Below, piece after piece: positions 8,378 to 17,108 of a DNA stretch of 44,156 bases. The translations under genes were made by a program, and so were the position numbers. The notes below the pieces were generated by a model. It saw only the letters and a list, made by a program, of their open reading frames with translations. It did not search any database and was not told where the DNA came from. Position 1 is the stretch's first letter, and every line of letters begins with the position of its first letter. Origin of the DNA: Azoarcus sp. (GTDB lineage: Bacteria > Pseudomonadota > Gammaproteobacteria > Burkholderiales > Rhodocyclaceae); NCBI GenBank assembly GCA_031285965.1, contig JAITVD010000044.1, positions 1 through 44,156 of the forward strand. The letters run 5' to 3'.

Positions 8378-8920
8378 ATGAGAAAGCGAATCTCAAGGTT
8401 GGATTGGAGGGAAAAAACACTCCTCGCCCTGTTCTGTTTCACTGCGGCAATCGCCGCATTGGGCGCGGCAGGCGCTCGGTTCAATACCAGCGGGAGCATT
8501 GCTGTCGGGCTGTACTGGCGCGTGGACTCCCCCCCGGAAAAGGGTCGCTACGTCATGTTCTGCCCGCCCAAGAAGGAAGCGTTTGATTTGGCGCTAGCGC
8601 GGCATTACATCGCTGCGGGTTCCTGCCCGGGCGGGTACGGGAAGATGATGAAAAGAATTTTAGCGGCTAAAAATGACGAGGTAACGACAACCGATGAGGG
8701 CGTGTTCGTGAACGGGAAGCTGCTGCCGCATAGCGCCATCCTGAAGGCAGACCAAGGCGGGCGCGGCTTGCCGCGCTGGAGTGCCGACAGATACCGCCTG
8801 AAAGGAGAAGAACTGCTGCTGATGACGGATGTTCTGGATACGTCCTTTGACAGCCGATATTTTGGGCTGGTCGGACAGGCGCAGATTGTGAATGTCATCC
8901 GTCCCGTATTTACGTTTTGA
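8378..8920 (+). CDS. traF: Pilin-cyclising peptidase TraF
   Basis: ATG 8378 gives 180 aa (RP4 178 aa); a GTG at 8339 inside traG is less likely. After an N-terminal membrane segment (about 13-32) comes SGSIAVGLYW with the expected nucleophile Ser40, then MMKRILAAK with Lys92. The 52-residue Ser-Lys spacing equals that of RP4 TraF (Ser37, Lys89). TraF is a signal-peptidase-like enzyme that trims and circularises the TrbC pilin in the periplasm. A KorB operator lies within the codons for RILAAK. Confidence 0.93.
   Translation: MRKRISRLDWREKTLLALFCFTAAIAALGAAGARFNTSGSIAVGLYWRVDSPPEKGRYVMFCPPKKEAFDLALARHYIAAGSCPGGYGKMMKRILAAKNDEVTTTDEGVFVNGKLLPHSAILKADQGGRGLPRWSADRYRLKGEELLLMTDVLDTSFDSRYFGLVGQAQIVNVIRPVFTF
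8659..8671. promoter_or_regulatory. KorB operator (OB site 3) inside traF
   Basis: A perfect TTTAGCGGCTAAA within traF codons for ILAAK, next to the catalytic lysine. No promoter is visible nearby, so it would act as a distal KorB loading site or roadblock. Confidence 0.85.
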
Positions 8921-8936
8921 CATCTCCATGCCATGA

Positions 8937-9110
8937 GACATATCTATTGATCACGCCGTTGCCGAGATTCTGCGCTTTGCCGAAAGCGGAAGACATATCT
9001 CAGAGCAGGCGATTCGCAACTGGGAGGAGGGTATCGAAAAATGGCGAAAAAATATGCCGCTTGATCGCCAGATCATACCTCCTTCCATTCTGCGCGAATC
9101 TCAGCCGTAA
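8937..9110 (+). pseudogene. Remnant ORF downstream of traF
   Basis: This frame has a natural-looking amino acid pattern (HAVAEILRFAESGRHISEQA, then IRNWEEGIEKWRKNMP) and ends in TAA at 9108. It has no start codon: a TGA lies directly before it at 8934. It looks like the 3' end of a gene lost from the place where RP4 carries traE. It ends within a few bases of the stop of the large minus-strand gene. Confidence 0.4.
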
Positions 9111-12100
9111 TGCCTTGTGGGGCGCTGCATGGATTTTCCCTGCCGAGGCCGTGATCGCCGAGAAAGGGTTAGTTCTTCCTCTCTTTCTGCGAACAGGACG
9201 GGGTGTTCTGTTCGCATCTTCTTGAGCGCCAGTTCCTCAATCTTCGTGCGTAAGGCGCTCATGCCTTCCTCTATCCCCCGAACGGCAGCCATCCGTGTCT
9301 GCAAAGCCATGAGCCGTGCTTGTTTTTGTGCTTGACTGGCTTCCCATGCCTGTTTTGTTGAATGGAGGGATAGCCAGTTAGGCGGCGTTCCTTCGCTAAT
9401 TTTCAGGCGTTGCGCTTGAATTTGTTCGGTCAGGCGGGTGTTGATTCGGCTTGCTTGGTCATGTTTTGCAACAATGTAGCGGTCGAGGACGGTCTGATAC
9501 TGCTTGCGGTGACAGGACTGTGTTGGTAAAGGCAGGACGCTTCGGCGGAACTGCTGTGGAATAGAATGCGTCGGCATCTCTTCTCCCAAAAACTTCCCCA
9601 GCGCGTCACCGAACCCTTGGCGGACAAGGTATTCGTGCTGCTGGCGCATCGCTGAATCCAGAACCTGTTTCTGATGCGGCGGCACTTCCGGCCCTTTGGC
9701 AATCAGTTGCCGCTGCACTCTGCGATAAGCGTTGCGCGCGTCATTCAGTTCGTCAGTCTTGCCGAACGGTTCCAGAGCTTGTTTGCGCAGCCCCGCAGCA
9801 GCGGCGGTTTCTTTTTCAATATCTTTCCGTAAAGCCCCTATCCTTTGCGGGAGCTTATTGATGTAATTTGAGAACCGGGTGATGAAGCCCTGCGCGGAAG
9901 GTATTTCGTCGTTCTTGAAATAATCCATCTGCTCGGTCGGTGAATTCAGACCGACCCATGCGCTGCGGCTGGCATCCAATGCAAAAGGAACGCCTCTGTA
10001 GACAAATACCGAAACGCTTTTTCTTGCATAGGTTTCGACAATCTTTGCCTTGATGGCGTCAATGGCATGTTCCCTGTCCGTCCAGTTCTTCCCGTCCACG
10101 TCTATTCCTTGGAAAGCCCCTTCGTCATGAACCGGATGCTGATCCGCTTGCCGCTGGCTCTCCTGTAATGCCTTGACGAGCGCGGGAAGCGTCTTGAAAG
10201 CTAATTGTTCACTGTTATAGGCTCGCTGCATGAGCATATTCGCCTCGTCGGCATGGGCTGCTTGCAGCTTTTCGAGACGCTTCACTTCGTTTCTGAGCCT
10301 TGTTTCTTCGAGTATCAGCGGGTCGCCTGAAGCGGCTGCTTTCATCTCCGAGGCATTTGCGGCTTCAGCGCCTATATCCTCGATGCTGTCTGCTGTGCCG
10401 TCGTAGCTGCGCACTTGCGCGATCATGCGGGCTTTATGTTCGAGTATCTGCCATCGGCGTGTATCGTAGGTCTGTTCCGTCGCGTAACGGAGTATTTCGA
10501 CCTCGAACCCTTCCGGGTCGCGCTCATAGAGCTTGTTGCCCTGCCGCACGATGCGCCCTTCCCTCTGCTCAAGGTCAGAGGGTCTCCAAGGCGCGTCGAT
10601 ATGGTGCAGCCCTACAAGGCGCTCCTGCACATTCGTGCCAGCGCCCATTTTTGCCGTGCTGCCCAAAAGAATGCGGACGTTTCCGCAATTGACTGCCTTA
10701 AACAGTTTGTCCTTCGCCGCTGGCGTCTGGTAATCGTGGATGAAAGAGACTTCTGCCGAGGGGATGCCCTTGGTCACGAGCTTAGCCTTGATGTCGTCAT
10801 AGACGGAAAAGCCGGCAGCGCCCGATACGGAAGCGATGTCGCCCATTGATATGGCCGCGCCTTCGGCGTTTTCGTCGAATTCGTTCGCTGCGTTATAGTC
10901 GTCTATTTCTTCTTGGCTGATGCTGCCCGCCGCTTCCCGGCGCTCGATCCATGCGGCGCGAAGCGTGTCGTCGCGGAGGTGCTTTTCCGCTTCCTGTCTT
11001 GCTTCTTCCTTTGTGGCTCCGCCTGTCACGAATACCCCGCTGGCCGCATCATAGGCGGAGAAAACACCACCTTCTTTGACAATGAGATACGGAAGTCCTT
11101 CATGCCCCTTGGCAGTGTGCAGGGTTCCGCGTTTGTGTGTGATTGTGCCTGTGGCGCTGTTCCGCACATAGGTTCGCGCATCCTTGCTGGCAAGGCTTCT
11201 GCGGCCAGAAAGCGGGATGGACATGTCGCAGAACACTAGCTGTGAGCCTTTGCTGGCGTCCCATTTTCGGTAGATACGCAGCATCTGTTCAACAGCGAGG
11301 TTGGTTTTGGAACCGTGAAAGTCTGGCGCGTCGGGTTTTATCAGCCGGAAATCCAGTCCGGCCTTGTTTGCCAGTCCGGTTAGCGAGAGGGCATTGATCT
11401 TGCCTTTTGTCTCCTGCGTCAATTGGCGCAAATTGTTGAACTGGCCAAGAATGGAATTGGGGGCAACGGTGATGACAGGAGAAAGCGCCGCTTCTATGAT
11501 GGCTTGCCGCGCCGCTTCCGGCGAGGCGTAATTGCTGCCAAGGCTCCTGTCGGTACGGCCATTGCTAACAATGACACTCCATTTTTCGTCGCTTTGGCTG
11601 GTCTTGCTGCGCTCGATGCGAGCCGTTTCGCCGGAGGCGGGGCTGTATCCGAATGCTGGCATACCGCTCCGGCCAATTTCAAGCTGCGGGACGCCCATGA
11701 AATCGGCTACATCGCTGCTGCGGCGGGCGACGATGTTTTTTGGCTGCCCGCCCGCAATTTTTGGAACGGGAAATGTTGAGCCATTGTCCTGTGCTTGTCG
11801 CTGAAGCTGCTCAAGCGTGACGGTGTCCGTGAAGGAATGGAAGAGCGGCATCAGTGCGTTGATGCCAGTGAATTCGAGACGGGATGACTGGCGGTAGCCT
11901 GTCCCGGATGGGGAAACTTCGTAGACGGACTGGGCTGTGGCGAACTGCCGCGCCCAAGGGTCAAACACATTCAGGCCAAGCTCTTTTAGTTTCGGGTACT
12001 GCATGTAGCGTTGCAGGTTGAACATTTCGACCATGGAGTTTGAGATAGGCGTTCCGGTTGCGCCAATAAAGACGGCTTTGTCCCCGAACGTTTCCCACAT

Positions 12101-15100
12101 CCACTGCGTTTTGACGAACAGGTCGAATGCCTTGTTTGAACCGGATGGATTGCCCATGCCGGGAACCCTGTCCATGCTGGTGTTATAAAACAGGTTTTTG
12201 AATTCGTGAAGCTCGTCGACGGCAAAAGCGTCGATGCCAATCTCGTCGAATGTGAGCGCCTTGTCCCGGCTTCCGATCTCATGGAGTTGTTTGACCATTT
12301 TTGCCTCGATGCCCGCTTTTATTTTTTCCATGTCGCGGACAACGTGCCTGTCCCCTCTGTGGCGCTTCAATTCTTCAATGGCCGAGGAGAGTTCTTCTAT
12401 TTGCTCATTGAGGACGCGCTGTTCCACGGCAGGTGGCAGCCCTATTTTTTTGAGTGATGAATGGCCTATGATGACGGCATCCCAGTCTCCGGTAATGATT
12501 TTGCTGAAGAATTTTTCACGGTTGCCTTTCGAGAAATCATCTGGCGTAGCCGCCAGCACACGGGCAGCCGGGTAGAATTTTGAAAATTCTCCCTGCCATT
12601 GGAGCGTCAGATGGTTTGGGACGGCAATGACGGGCTTGCGGGCGATCCCCATACGGCGCATTTCCATCATTGTTGATACGATGACGGCTGTCTTGCCCGC
12701 GCCGACAGCGTGATCGAGCAGCACCTGCCTTGATTGCAAACAGCGCCAGACCGCATTTTTCTGATGGGGGTTCAGCTTCTGCACCGGGGACATGCCCGGC
12801 AAGGTCAGGTGTGCGCCATCGAACCTTCGCGGGACAATTCTGTTCAGTTTCTCGTTGTAGATATTGGCGATACGGATGGCGCGCTCTGGATCGGCCCAGA
12901 GCCACCGCTTCCACTCGTCTTTCATTGTCCGCTGCTTTTCCCTTGCGGCTTCTGTCTCGTTTTCCTTGACCTCCGTTTTCTTGGTGCCATCCGGTGACGT
13001 GATGGTTCTTGTGACGACAGTCCCCCTGCCCTCAAGCGTGTTCTGGAAAATGGAGGTTGCGGGCGCGTCCGTTGTTCCAAATTTACCGACATTTAGCGTT
13101 GGGTCTGCCGCATCGCGGCTCCATCTGACAGTCCATTGGCCTGTTGACCTGATGTAGCTCATTGCGGGTTCAATGCCAGTAACGTGCTTCCCAAACTGTG
13201 CGAAGATTTCAGGCGGAATGAATGCGGCTCCAAGGGTCGCGTTGATTTCGCTTGGGCGCTTGTCCGCAGGGATGACTTCCTCCAGTGCGGCAACATTGCG
13301 ACGGTAGGCAGGGTTGTCGGTGGCAGCCGCCTTGGCGTTTTCCAGCTTGGTCTTTACGTCGCCGGACAGGTATTCGTCTGCCAATACCAAGCCGTCCAGT
13401 GGGTCATTGAACACCGCTTTGCCAAGCTCTTCGACAATCTCGTCGTGTGCCTTGCCAAGATAGATCGACTCCATATACGGCATGTCAATCTTTCCGCGAT
13501 AGTTCAGCGAAGCCAGCAGCGCGTCCCGGGCGCTTTCTACATGGATGTTGTCCTGCGGCGGAAAAAGGACGCGCTGTCGCAGGATGTCCGCCTTGCGGGC
13601 GCTGGGCTTCCTTGGCTCCGTGCCGTCGCGGGCGGCCGCTTCGCTGGAAACGCCCTTGTCGTATTCAAATTCCAGCGCCAAGACAAGGGGCGATTCGGTG
13701 TCTTCCTTGAACAGCCGCCTGTTCGCGGCGTCCCATACGAACCCGAACGATTTTCGGAAGGCGTCATAGTCCCTGTTCAGGATTGTGCGGCGGTGCTCAA
13801 TTTCCGCTGGTGTGGAAGCTGGGGAGAGTTCGATGCGCATCTGCTGGCGCAGGCCGTCGCGCAGACGGATCATGCCCTTGACCCTTTCTGCGGCCTTGGC
13901 GTTCGGGGCATCCCACCGCTCTGCGGTGCGCTTTCCAAATTTGTCTGACCCGCGCACCATGATGCTGCCGTCTTCGGCTACGAAGAACGAGCCTTCTTTG
14001 ACGCCATCTGGCACGGCCACGTCAGCCGCCTCCATTTCCTCACCCCTTTCAACGGGCATATAGATGCCCGCCGGGAGCGCCCCGGCCCATTCAGCCAGCC
14101 TTTCTTCCAGAGGCCGTGAAGGGTCTGGCGTGACCGTGTAGTCGTTCAGGCGGTACATCGTCCCGGTCATGGACAGGATGCCCAGCACGTTGCTAGGGTT
14201 ATTTATGAAATAAGTATTTATCGTCGCGGGGGCGTTCTCGCCCGTTTTTTCGTTTTCGAGTGTGACGCTTCCCGTTTCTATCCATGCGGCGGTTTGCCCG
14301 CTGCGGGTGGCTTCCTGTAGGCCGAGTTTCCTGAATACCAGTATGTCCGTGACGACTTCCGTCCCGGCATTTTCCTTGAAAGCGGTGTTTGGAAGCCGGA
14401 CGGCTGAGACCAGTTCGGCGCGTTCGCTGATCCAGCGACGGGCTGTTGGTTCGCGGGCATCCATGAAGTAGCGCGAGCAGACCATCGCCAGCAGCCCGCC
14501 ATCGCGCAGCTTGTCTATGGCCTTGGCAAAGAAATAGTTGTGGATAGTGAGACCGGAATACGGCGAGCCGTGCATGTCCGCGAGCGGTGTGTTGCCAAAC
14601 GGCGGGTTGCCGACGGCGGCATCAAAGTACCCGGACGGAATGTCATAGTCTTGAAATCCTTTGTTGGCAATTTTGGCTGACGGGTACAGAGCGGCGGCAA
14701 TTGAGGCCGTCAGAGGCTCGATCTCCACGCCGTGCAGTTCTGATCCCTTGCGCATGTCGGCGGGCATGAGGCCGAAGAAGTTGCCGACGCCTACGGACGG
14801 CTCAAGCACCCTCCCCGACCGGAACCCAAGCCTCCCGAGAGCCTCATAGATTGCGTCCACGACCACAGGCGACGTGTAGTGCGCGTTCAGCATCGAGGCG
14901 CGGGTGCTTTTCCATTCGTCTTCCGTCAGCATGCCGCGAAGCTGGCTGTGCTCGCGTGTCCACTGCTTGTTGTCGGGGTCGAACACGCCTTTCAGCGCAC
15001 CCCACCCGACATACCGGGCAATGGTCTTCCTCTCCTCCGGTGTCGCCTTGCGGCTCTCGGCTGCCATCGATTTTAGGATGCGGAGTGCCGCGATGTTGTC

Positions 15101-15790
15101 ACGGTATTTTTGGCTCAGGCCGCCATGTCCGATGCCCTCGCCGGAGAGGTCGAAGTCAGCCTCTTCTTGGGCTGCCGTGCTGCTGGTGTTTTTGGCGGGG
15201 CGGGGACGGTCTCCGACATGGATATGGATGATGTTTGGAAAATCGCCGCTGTTGCCAAAAAGGGCGTTTGGCGGGCTGCTTTCCGCGCCGGACATGGTCT
15301 CGATTTGGACGGCAGCCGCCTTGTCCGGCTCCGCTGCGCCTTCTTGGCGCTTTGGGGCAATAGTGGGTTCTTCCGGCGCGTCGAACAGGTCAAGCTGCGG
15401 CTTGGCCGACCTGTCCGAGGTTGCCGGGTCGTCGCCGGACGTGCCTACGACGGCACGGGCGGCGCGAGGTCTAGTCCGGCTTGCTGGACGATCTCCCACT
15501 GGGAAAAGTTGCTCTCTTGGTACGGCGTCGATTCGCTCAGAGCGTCCAGTTCCCGTTCCGTCTGCTGTACCAGCGCCTCCCAGTATGCCCCTTGGCTTAG
15601 GAGCGTCTTGACCCTCTCCGGCCAGCCCAGCATCCAACGGTTTGCTAGGGAAATCCAATAATTCCTGCCTTTTTCTAATTTCGTCAGGATTTCTGGCGGA
15701 TACGCCTCCGGACTCACGATCTCGCGTGGGTGTGTGGTTGCCATTCTCTTCTCCTATTCCAAAAAGGTTTGCCTGTCTTTCGTTTTTCAT
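9101..15790 (-). CDS. Giant DNA methylase-helicase (DarB-like / SNF2-type), 2229 aa
   Basis: An N-terminal low-complexity region (about 1-205) contains QANLF (6-10) and QLDLF (132-136), which look like sliding-clamp binding motifs. An N6-adenine methylase fold follows: motif I LEPSVGVGNFFG (about 329-340) and motif IV NPPF (395-398). A superfamily 2 helicase has Walker A HAVGAGKT near 1025-1035, DELHEF near 1193, GATGTPISNSM near 1240 and a C-lobe with KMGAGTNVQERL and QREGRIVRQGN near 1715-1765. The C-terminus (about 1975-2190) is coiled and resembles the kfrC-like protein at 42628. Such proteins occur on plasmids and phages (P1 DarB) and are linked with protection of incoming DNA; that role is inferred here. 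The exact start is uncertain. Confidence 0.85.
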   Translation of the reverse strand: MKNERQANLFGIGEENGNHTPTRDRESGGVSARNPDEIRKRQELLDFPSKPLDAGLAGEGQDAPKPRGILGGAGTADGTGTGRSERIDAVPREQLFPVGDRPASRTRPRAARAVVGTSGDDPATSDRSAKPQLDLFDAPEEPTIAPKRQEGAAEPDKAAAVQIETMSGAESSPPNALFGNSGDFPNIIHIHVGDRPRPAKNTSSTAAQEEADFDLSGEGIGHGGLSQKYRDNIAALRILKSMAAESRKATPEERKTIARYVGWGALKGVFDPDNKQWTREHSQLRGMLTEDEWKSTRASMLNAHYTSPVVVDAIYEALGRLGFRSGRVLEPSVGVGNFFGLMPADMRKGSELHGVEIEPLTASIAAALYPSAKIANKGFQDYDIPSGYFDAAVGNPPFGNTPLADMHGSPYSGLTIHNYFFAKAIDKLRDGGLLAMVCSRYFMDAREPTARRWISERAELVSAVRLPNTAFKENAGTEVVTDILVFRKLGLQEATRSGQTAAWIETGSVTLENEKTGENAPATINTYFINNPSNVLGILSMTGTMYRLNDYTVTPDPSRPLEERLAEWAGALPAGIYMPVERGEEMEAADVAVPDGVKEGSFFVAEDGSIMVRGSDKFGKRTAERWDAPNAKAAERVKGMIRLRDGLRQQMRIELSPASTPAEIEHRRTILNRDYDAFRKSFGFVWDAANRRLFKEDTESPLVLALEFEYDKGVSSEAAARDGTEPRKPSARKADILRQRVLFPPQDNIHVESARDALLASLNYRGKIDMPYMESIYLGKAHDEIVEELGKAVFNDPLDGLVLADEYLSGDVKTKLENAKAAATDNPAYRRNVAALEEVIPADKRPSEINATLGAAFIPPEIFAQFGKHVTGIEPAMSYIRSTGQWTVRWSRDAADPTLNVGKFGTTDAPATSIFQNTLEGRGTVVTRTITSPDGTKKTEVKENETEAAREKQRTMKDEWKRWLWADPERAIRIANIYNEKLNRIVPRRFDGAHLTLPGMSPVQKLNPHQKNAVWRCLQSRQVLLDHAVGAGKTAVIVSTMMEMRRMGIARKPVIAVPNHLTLQWQGEFSKFYPAARVLAATPDDFSKGNREKFFSKIITGDWDAVIIGHSSLKKIGLPPAVEQRVLNEQIEELSSAIEELKRHRGDRHVVRDMEKIKAGIEAKMVKQLHEIGSRDKALTFDEIGIDAFAVDELHEFKNLFYNTSMDRVPGMGNPSGSNKAFDLFVKTQWMWETFGDKAVFIGATGTPISNSMVEMFNLQRYMQYPKLKELGLNVFDPWARQFATAQSVYEVSPSGTGYRQSSRLEFTGINALMPLFHSFTDTVTLEQLQRQAQDNGSTFPVPKIAGGQPKNIVARRSSDVADFMGVPQLEIGRSGMPAFGYSPASGETARIERSKTSQSDEKWSVIVSNGRTDRSLGSNYASPEAARQAIIEAALSPVITVAPNSILGQFNNLRQLTQETKGKINALSLTGLANKAGLDFRLIKPDAPDFHGSKTNLAVEQMLRIYRKWDASKGSQLVFCDMSIPLSGRRSLASKDARTYVRNSATGTITHKRGTLHTAKGHEGLPYLIVKEGGVFSAYDAASGVFVTGGATKEEARQEAEKHLRDDTLRAAWIERREAAGSISQEEIDDYNAANEFDENAEGAAISMGDIASVSGAAGFSVYDDIKAKLVTKGIPSAEVSFIHDYQTPAAKDKLFKAVNCGNVRILLGSTAKMGAGTNVQERLVGLHHIDAPWRPSDLEQREGRIVRQGNKLYERDPEGFEVEILRYATEQTYDTRRWQILEHKARMIAQVRSYDGTADSIEDIGAEAANASEMKAAASGDPLILEETRLRNEVKRLEKLQAAHADEANMLMQRAYNSEQLAFKTLPALVKALQESQRQADQHPVHDEGAFQGIDVDGKNWTDREHAIDAIKAKIVETYARKSVSVFVYRGVPFALDASRSAWVGLNSPTEQMDYFKNDEIPSAQGFITRFSNYINKLPQRIGALRKDIEKETAAAAGLRKQALEPFGKTDELNDARNAYRRVQRQLIAKGPEVPPHQKQVLDSAMRQQHEYLVRQGFGDALGKFLGEEMPTHSIPQQFRRSVLPLPTQSCHRKQYQTVLDRYIVAKHDQASRINTRLTEQIQAQRLKISEGTPPNWLSLHSTKQAWEASQAQKQARLMALQTRMAAVRGIEEGMSALRTKIEELALKKMRTEHPVLFAEREEELTLSRRSRPRQGKSMQRPTRHYG
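15445..15744 (-). CDS. Possible 99-aa protein overlapping the start of the giant gene
   Basis: ATG 15744 follows GGAG with six bases between, a better ribosome site than the giant gene has at 15790. The product looks like a normal globular helical protein (EILTKLEKGRNYWISLANRW, then MLGWPERVKTLLSQGAYWEAL), while the same DNA in the giant gene's frame gives disordered sequence. Either both frames are used or the giant protein starts further in. I do not recognise the family. Confidence 0.45.
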   Translation of the reverse strand: MATTHPREIVSPEAYPPEILTKLEKGRNYWISLANRWMLGWPERVKTLLSQGAYWEALVQQTERELDALSESTPYQESNFSQWEIVQQAGLDLAPPVPS

Positions 15791-15939
15791 GCCGCTGCCC
15801 GTTTGTCATTTGCGATGCCGTATGGTACTGGACGAGGCCGGGTGTCACAAATACAAACACGGGAGGGGCATGATGCTCAAATTTAAGGCAGCCCCGCAGA
15901 GCCAGCACGGCGGCGGCGATGAACGCTCTGAAAGCATTT

Positions 15940-15948
15940 TTATCCACA
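15940..15948 (+). promoter_or_regulatory. Isolated DnaA-box-like sequence
   Basis: TTATCCACA matches the DnaA box consensus in the gap (15791-15998) upstream of the giant gene. It stands alone without iterons, so it is not a second origin by itself; it might tie expression of the giant gene to DnaA. Confidence 0.4.
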
Positions 15949-15998
15949 GTTTTTGTGGGGAACTTTTTTTTCAATGGCCATGCTCCCCCGCCCACTCA

Positions 15999-16295
15999 TC
16001 ATGGGCTGACTGCGGTCGCCAAAAGGGTGCGGACAACGGGCGGCGGGTTCTGGCGAGCCACCGCAAGGTCGTAGTCAAGCTGCAATGCAAGCCACGTATC
16101 GGCGGTGCTGACACCCGCCTGTTCCAGCCGTAAGGCCAGATTGGGGCTGATCGACGCGCGGCAATTCAAAACGCGGGACAGGGCTGGCCGCGACATGCCT
16201 AGCTGTAGAGCCGCTTCCTTTACGGTCAGACCCAGCTTGGCAATGACATCCTCGCGCAGCACTTCGCCGGGATGAGTAGGTTTTTTCAGTGTCAC
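15999..16295 (-). CDS. higA: HigA-family XRE antitoxin/repressor, without a HigB partner
   Basis: The GTG start at 16295 lies behind AAGGAG with seven bases between. The 98-aa product begins MTLKKPTHPGEVLREDV, the hallmark of the HigA/VapI family, and has a helix-turn-helix at about residues 26-50 (LTVKEAALQLGMSRPALSRVL). HigA normally neutralises the HigB RNase and represses its own operon. No HigB-like frame lies upstream, where the divergent regulator begins instead. It probably works as a solo repressor binding the palindromes at 16341-16375. Confidence 0.88.
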   Translation of the reverse strand: MTLKKPTHPGEVLREDVIAKLGLTVKEAALQLGMSRPALSRVLNCRASISPNLALRLEQAGVSTADTWLALQLDYDLAVARQNPPPVVRTLLATAVSP

Positions 16296-16340
16296 GGTGT
16301 GCTCCTTTCAGCGTTGTTGCCAGCAAGGATAAATGTTCTG

Positions 16341-16375
16341 TACACAATTGTATTGTGTAACGTTACGCAATACAA
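16341..16375. promoter_or_regulatory. Overlapping palindromes, probable HigA operator
   Basis: TTGTATTGTGTAAC (16348-16361) is matched at 13 of 14 positions by the reverse complement of 16362-16375, making a 28-bp palindrome. A second repeat, TACACAAT/ATTGTGTA (16341-16359), overlaps it. A minus-strand TATAAT (16377-16382) stands at its edge, so a bound repressor would cover the higA start site. Confidence 0.65.
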
Positions 16376-16402
16376 AATTATATTTTCCACGAGTGAAACC
16401 GC

Positions 16403-16431
16403 TTGACTGTTCGTAATATATGAATAATAAT
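16403..16431 (+). promoter_or_regulatory. Promoter with the same operator type as 778-806
   Basis: TTGACT (16403-16408) is followed after 16-17 bp by TAATAAT (16425-16431). The spacer carries TTCGTAATATATGAA (16410-16424), which matches the operator TTCGTAATTTACGAA at 786-800 in 12 of 15 positions and sits in the same place relative to -35. It drives the regulator gene at 16464. Confidence 0.65.
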
Positions 16432-16463
16432 ATGCCGTCTGAAATGAGCCGATGGAGAATAAG

Positions 16464-17015
16464 ATGAGCGACTTCCCCCCGAAAAGAGCAACGTCAGAAA
16501 ACATTAAGTCCTACATGACCGGGGCGGCGCTAAAAACCGTCCGCGAATCCTTGGGCCTGACGGCGCAATGGGTCGCGGATCAAGCCGGGGTGCGCCTGCG
16601 CACGGCGCAGTACTGGGAAGCTGGGCGGATGTCCGTGCCTTCGGACGTTGCCGCCATGCTATCGGCGCTCGACGAAAAAATAGATGCCGCTGCGCGGCAT
16701 GCCGCTGCGCGGCATGCCGCTGCGCATATCTCTAGTCTTTGCGGGCAGCACGGCTCCTCGTCCAAGATCGCGCTGGTGCGCTACCGCACGGACGACGACC
16801 TCTGGCGCTTCCGCCCGGACATGGAGCCTCTGCCCGCGACGGCGCATGCCGCGCTGCTCTCGCGGGTGCGGCGCATGCTCTGGTCGGAGAACATCCCATC
16901 CTCCATCGAGTTCATGGACACGGAAAATTACATGGCGTGGCTGGACGGACGCCCGGACACGGAGGCCGAACGGGCGGCTTGGGCGGCGTCGCTGCATAAA
17001 GAAGATGGCGACTAG
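16464..17015 (+). CDS. HTH regulator (YdiL/DUF1870-like), probable autorepressor
   Basis: The start is ATG 16464, six bases after GGAG; an in-frame ATG at 16452 overlaps the ribosome site. The 183-aa product has a helix-turn-helix near the N-terminus (about 18-55: SLGLTAQWVADQAGVRLRTA, then QYWEAGRMSVPSDV), the pattern of DUF1870/YdiL and Aca2-type regulators. A 15-bp repeat then encodes an AARHA stretch (16684-16725). The C-terminal half is Trp- and Arg-rich and unassigned. It is a good candidate to bind the TTCGTAAT operators at its own promoter and at 786-800. Confidence 0.7.
   Translation: MSDFPPKRATSENIKSYMTGAALKTVRESLGLTAQWVADQAGVRLRTAQYWEAGRMSVPSDVAAMLSALDEKIDAAARHAAARHAAAHISSLCGQHGSSSKIALVRYRTDDDLWRFRPDMEPLPATAHAALLSRVRRMLWSENIPSSIEFMDTENYMAWLDGRPDTEAERAAWAASLHKEDGD
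16684..16725. repeat. 15-bp tandem repeat inside the regulator gene
   Basis: ATGCCGCTGCGCGGC occurs twice in full and once in part (12 of 15 bases). The unit is a multiple of three, so copy changes keep the frame and lengthen or shorten the Ala-Arg-His linker after the HTH domain. Confidence 0.85.
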
Positions 17016-17039
17016 GCAAATTCTCAAAAGGAGATTCAT

Positions 17040-17108
17040 ATGGCTCTGACCCGCTCCGCCTCGATGCGAAACGACAGCCGTCTCTGGCGCGGGCGGGTAG
17101 TCACATAG
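17040..17108 (+). CDS. Possible 22-aa peptide
   Basis: ATG 17040 is preceded by AAAAGGAG with seven bases between, a strong ribosome site. The short product (MALTRSASMRNDSRL...) is basic and matches nothing I know. It could be a leader peptide for the membrane-protein genes downstream. Support is limited to the ribosome site. Confidence 0.3.
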   Translation: MALTRSASMRNDSRLWRGRVVT

